This document shows, one piece after another, positions 1-9,530 of a stretch of DNA of 64,000 nucleotides. Origin of the DNA: Flaccisagitta enflata (lineage: Eukaryota; Chaetognatha; Sagittoidea; Aphragmophora); NCBI GenBank assembly GCA_965153355.1, contig OZ231127.1, positions 79,546,001 to 79,610,000 of the forward strand, in the 5' to 3' direction. How positions within the stretch are numbered: position 1 is the first letter of the stretch; every line of letters begins with the position of its first letter. A program made the translations under genes and the position numbers. The notes beneath the pieces are model-generated. The model was not told the origin of the DNA, ran no database searches, and saw only the letters and a list, made by a program, of their open reading frames with translations.

Positions 1-10
1 GTTTTGTCAA

Positions 11-989
11 TAACTATGGCAAAATAAAAAAGCGAACGAATTTTGAGAGAGCAAAAACATAAGAAGATGTTGACCAATTTGCATAAAATTTACAGGGAAT
101 AATAACCATGATTTGGACTATGTCTGGTAAAAATTTCATCAAAATCCGTTGAATACTTGAGCCGTTATCACGTTTTTACTGAAGTCATCTCTTTTTTTGA
201 CTGCCAGAGATGACATTTATCCTAAATCAAAATAATTCCATTTTTAGTAAAATTAGCATTGTGCAAAAAGTTCTGGGAGTTTTGTTATGATTTTTGAACT
301 GTAGTCTGATGGTGCTATTTACTAATAATAGGCAAAATTCGCTTCTACTCAGATAAAGTCTAAAGGGGTAGATATTGGTTGATTGTTAGCTTGCTCAGGA
401 TAAGAAATATTCAGCTACTTGTAAGAATATTTTTGCAATTTGGGAGACTAAAAATGCTTCTATCTTCACAAAAAAATTACTGGAGATTACTCATATGTAC
501 AAAAGTTACCTGTTAAAAAATTATGATAATCGGTAAAAAACTATGGCCATAGCATCACTTTATATTTCAGGTTTCATCTTCATTAACTTCATTCTTAAAC
601 CCATAAAAAAAAAGTTTTGGAAAATTTGCTGTTTCTGCTAAAATAATCGGAGTTTTGTTATAAAATTTTTACCACAGCCTACTAACAATGTGGTCTACTT
701 CCACTTCAAATTTCATCAAAATCGGACTAGATTTAGTTCGTTTTTTTTTTAAATTTGTTTATTCATTCTTTGAAAATTTTTATGTGTGTACGTTGAATTT
801 CTGATCATCAGACAAGCACTTTTAAAAAATCTATAATTCCTAAATTATTTAGAGCAGGACATCGATTTTTTCAGTGATGCTTAATGATACCAAAAAGTAA
901 CTCCAGTAAAAATTTCAGCACACTGGGTGAATTTTCAAAGGATTTATAAGCAAAAGAAGTTACTGTTCGCTTTTTTTTTGCCATTGTTA
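11..989. mobile_element. TA-flanked inverted-repeat element (MITE-like), copy 1
   Basis: The ends are imperfect inverted repeats: TAACTATGGCAAAATAAAAA followed by GCGAACGA on the left, and TGTTCGC plus a T-run, GCCATTGTTA on the right. Both outer ends are TA, which fits a 2-bp TA target duplication. The interior is AT-rich with no convincing reading frame. The terminal 15 bases match those of the element at 45216-46179, so the two belong to one family. Loss of coding capacity suggests a non-autonomous element; the family assignment (TA-targeting DNA transposon) is inference. Confidence 0.6.
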
Positions 990-1116
990 GTTTTGTCGGT
1001 GGTTGATGGTGGTTGTGGTCGGTCAATAGTCTTGTCAGTGGTTGATGGTGGTTGTGGTCGGTCAAAAGTCTTCTCGGTGGTTGATGGTGGTTGTGGTCAG
1101 TCAATAGTTATGGCAG
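990..1116. repeat. 39-bp minisatellite, about three copies
   Basis: A unit containing GTGGTTGATGGTGGTTGTGG repeats with a 39-bp period (unit core near 1002, 1041 and 1080). The short frames on both strands here are by-products of the repeat. Confidence 0.85.
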
Positions 1117-1255
1117 TGGTTGGTGAGTCTCAGATTTGGCCAGAATCGTTGTTGTCAACTGCTAGTTGGAATTAACGACGTAAACATCAAAATGCTTCTT
1201 TCTATTTCTGTGTGTCGGTCTGTTTCTCTATCTGTCTTTCTTTCTGTCTCTCTGT

Positions 1256-1399
<144 letters not shown>

Positions 1400-1452
1400 C
1401 ACAAACCACACTCACATTTTGGTTTATGTCTCACTCTTCACATTCCATCTCC

Positions 1453-2507
1453 CTTTGGGCAGCGGCCCCGAACTTTCACACATATGGGGAATTTTTTCCT
1501 CCTTCTCCTCCTTCTATTGGGCATGCTTTCACACAGGAGAAATTTCTCCTTCTCCTTCTCCCTTCGTCGACCCCCTTTGAAGATCATATTCTAGCCCAGA
1601 GGCTCAAACCCTGGTCTTGAGGCCCAAATTCTAGCCTCAAGGCCCAAATCCTAGCCTCAAGGCCCAAATACTAGCCTTGAGGCTCAAATCCCAACCTCAA
1701 GGCTCAAATCCCAACCTTGAGGCTCACATCTCAATCTTAAGGATCAAATCCCAGCCTAGCGCTCAAATCCCAGCCTCGAGGCTCAAATCCCAGCCTCAAA
1801 GCTCAAATCCCAGCTTCGAGGCTCAAATCCTAGCTTTGAGGCTCAAATTTAAGCCTCAAGGCTCAAGTCCCAGCCTCAAGGCTCAAATCCAAGCCACAAG
1901 GCTCACACCCCAACCTTGAGGCTCAAATCCCAACCTTGAGGCTTAAATCCCAACCTTGACGCTCAAATCCCATTATTGATGCTCACTTTCAAGCCTGTAT
2001 CCTCAAAACTTACTGAGCATAGGTCATCGCCCCTTTCTCCTCCATCCATCCCCCCCTCTCTGACTAAAATCTGAGCCCTAAGGCTCAAATCCCAGTCCTG
2101 AGGCCCAAATCCCAGTCTTGAGGCCTAAATCCTACTCTTGAGGCCTAAATCCCAGTCTTGAGGCCCAAATCCCAGTCTCAAAGCCCGAATCCCAATCTTA
2201 AAGCCTAAATCCCTGCTTTGAGGCCCAAATGCCAGCCTCGAGGGCCAAATCTCAGCTTTGAGGGCCAAACCCCAGCCTCAAGGGCCAAATCTCAGCCTTG
2301 AGGCCCAAATCTCAGCCCAAACGCCCAAATCCAACCTGCTAGACAGAGAAGGAGAAAATTCCTCATATGTGTGAAATCATAGGTCATCGATACCTTTAAG
2401 GCTGCTGCCCTACTCCCTCTCTCAACTGAAATCACTTAAATCAACTTAAAACTTATTTAGAGCAGGGCACGGGTACCGCTGACCCCCTAACGCTTTTGCA
2501 ACTATTC
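1453..2507 (+). mobile_element. Family B hairpin element B1
   Basis: Starts TTTGGGCAGCGGCCCCGAAC and ends with the family tail GGGTACCGCTGACC...AACGCTTTTGCAACTATTC. The left arm has CTTTCACACATATGGGGAA and the right arm (near 2352) has the matching TTCCTCATATGTGTGAAA. Between the arms lie about 35 diverged copies of a roughly 20-bp unit (GGCTCAAATCCCAGCCTCGA type) from 1600 to 2335. An internal second head-like segment near 2010-2060 suggests nesting or rearrangement. Non-coding. Confidence 0.7.
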
Positions 2508-2797
2508 TTCTCTTATTTAGAGTGTCGATGGCGTGTCGGAGTGCAGGTTGTCGTTGTGGTTGTCACCCTCGTCGCGGTGGTCGTTGTTGGTGTTGTTGTT
2601 GTTTTAGTGGTGGCACTCAGCGGCGTTCTTCGGAGAGGAAAGTTACGAGGCGCGGCAGTCACGTGATGTCGGTGGTGGGTTTGGTGGCGGTCGTCACGTC
2701 GGCGGCAATGGTCAACATACATCACTTGGGATCACAACCACAACAACAACAGGAACACTCAAATCAGGAACACTTTAAAGGTATTGTAAATCTTGAG

Positions 2798-2799
<2 letters not shown>
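2508..2799. other. Unassigned interval
   Basis: G- and T-rich DNA with short frames of Cys/Val- or Thr-rich composition on the two strands. I see no convincing splice sites or recognisable domain. An exon cannot be excluded, but nothing supports one. Confidence 0.3.
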
Positions 2800-2856
<57 letters not shown>

Positions 2857-2950
2857 AGAGAGCAGAGAGCAGAGAGAGAGAGCAGAAAGCAAAGAGCAGA
2901 GAGTAGAGAGCAGAGAGCGGAGAGCAGAGAGCGGAGAGCAGAGAAGGAAA
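2800..2950. repeat. (AG)n tract with GAGCAGA variants
   Basis: About 55 bp of perfect GA followed by about 95 bp of GAGAGCAGAGAGCAGA-type degenerate repeat. Confidence 0.95.
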
Positions 2951-3108
2951 AGAGACGGAGAAAGAGAAAGAGGAGGAGAGGGATTCCTTTACCATTTCCC
3001 GTGACATAACGCAGATTCTCTAACAGAATAGTGAATGTGTCCTTATTTGTCCATGATTGTCCATGTTTGTCCATGTCTTAACTGAGATGAAGAGCGATCT
3101 CGTTCACG

Positions 3109-3275
3109 TTTTTTAGTTGCGGACACGCAACTCTATAAGAGGCTTTGTCCGTCCGTCCGTTGGTCCGTCCGTTGGTTGGTCCGTCCGTAACCATCGAGTC
3201 GAAAATTGAGAAAACGCGCATTTCCGCCCCTGCCCACCCGTCCGCAACTGATGGCCGTGTATCCGGCCTTGTTTT
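3109..3275 (+). mobile_element. Family A hairpin element A1
   Basis: Begins TTTTTTAGTTGCGGACACGC, where AGTTGCG and CGCAACT form a terminal hairpin. It continues with ATAAGAGGCTTTGTCCGTCC tetranucleotide repeats, then CCCCTGCCCACCCGTCCGCA, which repeats the hairpin arm in inverse, and ends GTGTATCCGGCCTTGTTTTT. No coding capacity. Confidence 0.8.
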
Positions 3276-3542
3276 TACCCATTTCCGCTTCCATATTCGT
3301 GGTTTGCCTTTGTATTCATTTCCTTTTTTTACATCCTCCTTTAATTCGTCTTCTTTTCCCTTTTCTCCTCCCTCCAAATTAGGGCCACAGGGTTTTTGAG
3401 AGCTACTTTTGGAGTAATTGAGAGTTTTTTGAGGAACACAAACTCATGTCTATGATTTGGTTGCCTCTACCTTTAACAGAATCATTCTCCTCCTCCAGCC
3501 CTATCTCTTTAGTCTGCAGGGGGTCCTTCCACTCCTCCTAAT

Positions 3543-4366
3543 TTGAACTCAAAATGTGAAATTATTAATCTCTCAGGATCGGAGAGCTCTCAAACTCTCA
3601 AAAGGCTTGTGGTCCTGCCTCTCACTCCTCCTCCTCCTCAAATTTCAAACCACTTCTATAACCGCCACAACTCTCATCACCAGTCTCATCACTACCGCCC
3701 CGCACTACCGCGCTGCGCTACCATTCATGAATTTGCATATACCTTACCTATTCCTTCTCCACTTCTTTCTCCTAAACCACTAAACCATCCCCACCCCCTA
3801 CACCCACGGCCCACCCACCACCCCCATCTACCCCCAACCCCCCACCACCTTCCAGCCACGGCCCCGGCGCCCTTTTTTTCTTCGTTCATCGGTGGAGGAT
3901 TATGCAGCCTCAGAGAATCTTGGCCCCAGAAACAACAAAAAGAAGGAAAACAAGAAGAAGAAGAAGCAAAAATAAAAGAGGGAAGTCTAAAAGGAACCGA
4001 ACCAAAAGAAGAAGAAGAAAAAGAAGAAGAAGAAGAAGAAGAAGAAGGAGAAGCAAAAAAAAAAGAGGGAAGTCAAAGAACCGGACCAAAAGAAGAAGAA
4101 GAAAAAGAAGAAAGAAAAGAAGAAGAAGAAAAAGAAGAAAGAAAAGATGAAGAAGAAAAAGAAGAAAGAAAAGAAGAAACCGAAGCCACATTTAAAGAAG
4201 CGGAAGAAAGCGATAACGTCATCTCGAGACTTCTTCTCCAATTTCCCGCGTCGAGACTCGTGATTGGTTGGACCGAGTTGGTGACGAATTTACTAGGGCC
4301 AATCATATTCATCCTCGCGTCCAACGCCGTCATGATTACCACTTTAACCCTCGGAAACGCGAAAGG
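3543..4366 (+). CDS. Candidate exon: proline/histidine-, then glutamate/lysine-rich protein with a hydrophobic C-terminal segment
   Basis: The open frame starts at an ATG at 3543. Residues 1-120 are Pro/His-rich, about 125-215 are Glu/Lys repeats from an imperfect GAA/AAG tract, and about 225-275 read VISRLLLQFPASRLVIGW, then a hydrophobic stretch (LLGPIIFILASNAVMITTL) that could be one or two membrane segments. The final part has GC-rich third positions, as in the better-supported exons of this window. GCGAAAG|GTGAGG at 4366/4367 is a plausible phase-1 splice donor; without splicing the frame ends at 4376. No domain is recognised and the N-terminal half may be spurious. The reverse strand also has long frames through the A-rich tract, which are composition artefacts. 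Confidence 0.3.
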
Positions 4367-4438
4367 TGAGGAATAAAAACAAAAATAAAAGAGGGAAAAA
4401 ATATAGTAAGAAAAACAAACAAGACGTATCCCATGGAG

Positions 4439-4690
<252 letters not shown>

Positions 4691-5190
4691 GTGAAAAGAT
4701 GGGGACTCCCCATTGGAGAGTTTGTGGATATTGTGAGTTATGAAGGGGTGTTTGTTTTTATGTGATGTACTTCTTGTACTCCAGTTTCCAGATTTACTCT
4801 TACTTATCTTTACTCGGATCTCTTTTAGCCCAGAGAAGAAAGCAACACAGCACCATACTATTACGATAAGTATTACTTGTAATTCCCCCCCCCCCCCCAC
4901 ACAGAATTCTTGCTCCATGCCAGATTTCACGTCAATCTGAACCTTCAACTTCAAGTCACCCTCAACAACCACATCTAGCCTCCACTGCCCGACCCGCTTC
5001 CTCTTCGTTATAAAAACTGCAACTGTTGTCATGTCAATTCACCCCTACTCTTATATAGCCTTAGCCTTTCCCTTACCTCTCCCACCTGCATCTCCTCAAT
5101 GCACCCTCTATCATCTACACTTCTATCCAACAGTCAAACCTCCGACTCCGCCCACTCATCCATCTTCCGCTACCCTCCCCCCCCTTCTCT

Positions 5191-5771
5191 TTTTGGGCAG
5201 CAGCCCCAAAGGGCCGATGTCCTGTAGGACACAGGGGGGAATTTCCAGACGTCCGTCCGTCCGTCCTTCCGTCCGTCCCCCCCCCCGTTGGCCATCGAGG
5301 CCTCATATCCTCACTCTCAGGCCTGATTTAGGCCCTCTCAGCCCTCAAATTAGCCCTCCAGGCCTCAAATCAGCTCTCCGGGCCTCAAATCAGCTCTCCA
5401 GGCCTCAAATCAGCTCTCAAGGCATCAAATCAGCTCTCCAGGCCTCATATCCGCTCTCCAGACCTCAAATCAGCATTCCAGGCCCCAAATCAGCCCTCCA
5501 GGCCTCAAATCTGCCCCCAAAGCCTAAGGCCTGCCCCCTGACCTCAAATCTAATCTTCAGGCATAAATCTTCCCCCAGACCTCAAACCCCGCCTCAGTTA
5601 CCTCTTAAGCCTGCTATATTCCCCCTCAGGACGTCTGGAAATTCCCCCCTGTGTCCTACAGGACATCGGCCCTTTGGAGCCGCTGCCCTGCTCTCACTCC
5701 ACTACTTCACTTGATCACCCGCAAGCAGGGCATCGGGTACCGCTGACCATGTACGATCCTTGGATGACTAG
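5191..5771 (+). mobile_element. Family B hairpin element B2
   Basis: Left arm TTTTGGGCAGCAGCCCCAAA...GATGTCCTGTAGGACACAGG...TTTCCAGACGTCC. Right arm GGACGTCTGGAAATTCCCCC...TGTGTCCTACAGGACATC...GGAGCCGCTGCCC. A (GTCC)n run and poly-C follow the left arm, then about 14 copies of a 20-bp unit (GGCCTCAAATCAGCTCTCCA) at 5300-5600. The tail has CCCTGCT/AGCAGGG, GGGTACCGCTGACCATG and the mini-hairpin GATCCTTGGAT. The arms of this copy match each other in detail. Confidence 0.8.
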
Positions 5772-6964
5772 TTTAACTCTTACAACTTTTTTCTGTGTAT
5801 TTTTGTTGGATTTTATCGGAATCTAATAAAAAATTATCGCGTTCTTGTCCGCGAGAAATTGACGAGAGCAAGAAGATGAAAAGAAGACGATATCAAAACT
5901 CGAAAGAAAAAAAAAAGCAAAATCATCACAACGCAGAAAAACAGATTTTATCGGAAATATCGGGTACAAGTTTACTAATCACTCATAACTAGGACAAATC
6001 CTGCTATGGGAGTTTTCAAAAGGGAAAGAAAACAAGGCCGGATGTAAACTTGGTCAATATCACTTGTCCGTGTGCGTGTGCGTGTGCGTGTGCGTGTATT
6101 ATCATTGCTTGTGCTTGTGATGATAGGAAAATCACAAAGAGTCACCGAAATCATTTAAGAGTTCAGAACGACCCTACATACAGACAGCCAAACAGATAAT
6201 GATAATTGCAGACTTGCAAAGGGAATGACGAGTCGATGTATTGTGGTTCATCCTTAAAAATGGTGATTTTAAAGAGTAGCCTGAAAGCGTGGCGTGAATA
6301 GAAAACAAACAAATTTTAAAGCAGTCATAATGAACCCTAAGCTCTTTCAAGAACGCACTGAAGAAAAGGAGAGGGAGCAACCCGCAACTGGAGATACGGA
6401 GAAGTAGTTGTATTTTCATCTGCTTTTGGCTCTACAAAATTGTGCTATCTGTTTTTTTGTCTGACAGGTGATAGATTAGACTGTCAGAGAGAACTGCTTA
6501 AAATGTAAAGAGAAGAAAACTAAAAGGTGTACAGGCGCCGAAAAAAGAGAAAGAGGGAAAAATGATGCTACTTTTCAGTTGAGTGCACGCGATTTAATGA
6601 GCCGGTACATAAGTAGGTAGGTCTATTGATTGGTCTGTCCGATGGTTCATGGTTTTTGCAACACCAACCCTAGGTTAGCCTTTTCCATCATTGAGACTTG
6701 GGTAGCCGTATATCCGTACTTGTGTCTCTAGATAACCCCAAGCTCCAAGTATGGAGCATGGAGGCACGATTGTTTTCACAACGTAGACATAACGGTCGCG
6801 GTTATTTGTACTAATACTCCATATTTTAAGAATCTCCCGAGCAGCAGAATTTTCCCTCATTAGATTTTTGAATAAGATTCATTTTTAGACGCGTCCTCAT
6901 GGTTGAAATGTAACGTTGTCCAACTCATACACTAATTCACTATGATGACTGTTGGTAGGTCATT
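5772..6964. other. Gene-free interval
   Basis: A short (GTGTGC)n tract lies at 6066-6100. Otherwise this is AT-rich single-copy-looking DNA; short frames (up to about 80 codons) have no supporting features. Confidence 0.4.
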
Positions 6965-7030
6965 TTTAGTTGCAGCCTCTGCAAGAGGCTTTGTCCATCC
7001 GTCGGTCTGTCGGTCTATCGTTATATCATC
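6965..7030 (+). mobile_element. Family A fragment
   Basis: Left end only: TTTTTAGTTGCAGCCTCTGC, then AAGAGGCTTTGTCCATCCGT and a few GTCGGTCT units. The right end is absent or decayed. Confidence 0.5.
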
Positions 7031-7399
7031 ATCAAGTAAGTCAACATGCATTGATCGAAGTCATTTCATTCGCTCATTTTTTTTTCATTTATTCATTCAG
7101 TCAAACAATCATCAATTCAAGACGTCCATCGATAGGTATCGATTTCTTTACATGCCCATCAAAAATAACTATCCTCTAAAGGTTTTGACTTGATCAAAAT
7201 AGTCCATGGTTAATCTGAAGAGAGACAATCACGCAGAGAATAATCATGCATATTCAGTACTCCCGGCTCAGTAATGTCGGCTCAAATCAATCCTGTTAGA
7301 CGAGAGAAAGCACGGAGGAGTCGCTTTTACTCCTTTTATCACTAGCAGCGTTCCAGTTTCCAATATCATGGAAGTGGGCCTTACAGACCGTCATGGAAT

Positions 7400-7512
7400 T
7401 ACACCGTCTTTAAATCGAATTGAGTTATGTTAAACCTTTATAAATCCTAAACTACTTGGCAAAAAGTCTTCAAATTTTCAGAGAATGTTGGCAACATACT
7501 ACGGTTTTGTTA
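7400..7512 (+). repeat. Outer terminal inverted repeat, left
   Basis: Matches the reverse complement of 16992-17104 with scattered differences, including TTTAAATCGAATTGAGTTAT and AAAAAGTCTTCAAATTTTCA. Confidence 0.85.
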
Positions 7513-8197
7513 CACAAAACCTCAAATTAGAGTATTAGATAGTTGAGGATTGGCAAAACATAAAAAAAAAAAAAAAACTCTTGAAGCAGCGACAATTTTT
7601 CCTAAGAAGCTTTCTTTATTTGCACGCTATTTCTAAAGAAAAAAAGCTATAGCCCCGGGGAAAGTCTCAAATTGCAGACAATATATCATAGATTTCAATT
7701 CTGTCAAAAAGTTTTAGAAAATTTGGATAATTCAAGAGGTTACGATTGATTTGAAAAAAGATTCTGCAGCCATGCAGACTTCAAATTCTGGAAAATTGAT
7801 CAAAATCTTCATAAATGTAAATTATGGTTAAAAATTTTGCCAAAACTAAAAAATATGATCTATTCTTTTAATTGGAGACCAGTCTCAGGGTTCCAGCTCA
7901 ATGTATTTTGAAATGGTAAGTTTATAATAACAACTTCTTTCAAAAAACCCTATGAAATAAGTGATTTTGCCCATAAAAATCCACTTTTTTCAATGATTTA
8001 CTGATCCTCACCTTTCCATGACCAAAAATCGAAGTTTCGCTTAAGGCGAATGTCACAATCTCTTTTTGACGAGAGAACCCGACTCACCACCACGTTAACA
8101 GTGTTACCGCAATGTCTATTGCATTGTGACAAGTTTTTATAGTTGGATGACCTTCCTAACTACCTGGATTACCTTGCCAAACCATTTTTTGTGACTA

Positions 8198-8213
8198 CCC
8201 CTACCCCTAGGGG
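8198..8213. repeat. Perfect short palindrome
   Basis: CTACCCCTAGGGGTAG is a 16-bp perfect palindrome inside the left end region of the transposon. Its function is unknown; it could be a protein-binding site or chance. Confidence 0.5.
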
Positions 8214-8492
8214 TAGTAAAAATTAGGTCAAATTGGCCACATTGGCATGTCCGGATTTTGTCCGGACAAGCAAATAACAAGCAAAACCTATCAAAAATAG
8301 ATTTTCTGATCATTTCTCAGCTTTTAATCAGTTATCATCATTCTGATGTGATGTACAAAAAATTTCATCCTACTGCGCAAATGCTAAGTTGTTCAAATAT
8401 TGTATTATCATCAAATTTTGATCCTTCTAATTTTTTTGCTATTTCATGGCAAAATCTGAGTATGCCGATTAGTGGAGTTGGACAGCAGATGG

Positions 8493-8859
8493 TCACTGCA
8501 AATCCGGACCAAAGCGTGAATTTTTTTTTACATAATCCTCATGATGTATATGAAAGATTCAGAAGGGGTGCCCTCATATACGGGCCCTTGGGGGGTCCCT
8601 AGGGGCCCCCAAAAAAGCCCATTCAGAAAAATTTTTCAAAAAAGTTTCTTCAAAAGGGGGGTCAAAACAATAGGAAATTACCTAATTTGCCTAGATCCAA
8701 TGTCCTGTAGACAAAATTTTTTTTTCAAAAACTTAGAAATTTTTGGGTCGGGTTCCCCCAAATTTATCCGAAAATTATTTCGAAAAAAAGTTCTCTGAAA
8801 GGGGGGTCAAATCAACTGGAAATGGCCCAATTTGCCTAGATACAAAGCCTTGGAGACAA
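8493..8859 (+). repeat. Inner inverted repeat block, left, with an internal direct duplication
   Basis: Matches the reverse complement of 15503-15870, for example GGGGTGCCCT, GGGGGGTCAAAACAATAGG and TTTGGGTCGGG. Inside it a roughly 150-bp segment (AAGGGGGGTCAAA... to CCTAGATNCAA...) occurs twice in tandem. The frames of about 85 codons on each side are shared only because the repeat is; I do not call them genes. Confidence 0.85.
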
Positions 8860-9033
8860 ATTTTTTTTCAAGAGAAAAAATGGTCAATTTATCCACCGTT
8901 ATCATGGCTGAGCAAAATGAAAAGTGGTTTCACCACTTTTATCATGACTGAGTAAAAGCGACTCAAACTGATCAGATTACCTTTGACTATCCAAAACTGA
9001 TCTGGTTTTCTAAACTAGGGAAACTAGAGAAAG

Positions 9034-9530
9034 GGGTGGGGGGGGCGGGATTGGGCAATTAGCCACAAGTAGACTGAGTGATCTGCTTTTATCTTAAAAG
9101 AAATGATTTATCCTTTTTTTTCACACATTATATTAAGGTTTTTATTGTGACTTAAGTGAATCATATCAGTAATAAAATGGTCAAAACAAAGACACAGTGT
9201 ACAGAAAATCCACAGCAAACACAGCAAACCTTTCAATGAATCTTGCCAAACAAAGTTTCTCTAGGTAACAATACCTCATTCACTAGAAAAGGGGGGGCGG
9301 GATTGGGCAATTAGCCCTAAGTAGACTAAGCAATCTGCTTTCATCTTTTAAAGAAATCATTTATCCTTTTTTTATACATAATTAGCTTTTTATTAAGAGT
9401 TAAGTAAATCATATTTGTAATGAAATGGTCAAAATAAAGATATATTGTACAGCAAATCCGCCACAAACACAGCAAACACTTCAATGAATCTTGTCAAACA
9501 AAGTCTCTCCAGGTAGCAATTCTTTATTCA
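9034..9530. repeat. 252-bp tandem duplication at the 3' end of the transposon gene
   Basis: GGGCGGGATTGGGCAATTAG occurs at about 9043 and 9295. The following about 230 bp are also repeated, through CAATGAATCTTG and the last coding bases with TTCACTAG. The outer copy therefore holds a duplicated, decayed gene 3' end. Confidence 0.85.

Noticed and set aside
1590-2340. Possible CRISPR-like array of regularly spaced short repeats
   Set aside because: Units are contiguous 20-bp tandems without spacers, inside a eukaryotic hairpin element.
3078-3377. Minus-strand Lys/Glu/Arg-rich frame across a family A element
   Set aside because: Overlaps the mobile element and its GGAC array; similar frames appear at every family A copy.
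8541-8955. Frame of about 85 codons present both here and inverted at 15532-15822
   Set aside because: Conserved because it lies in the inner inverted repeat of the transposon; differences between copies include stops and frame changes, with no coding signal.
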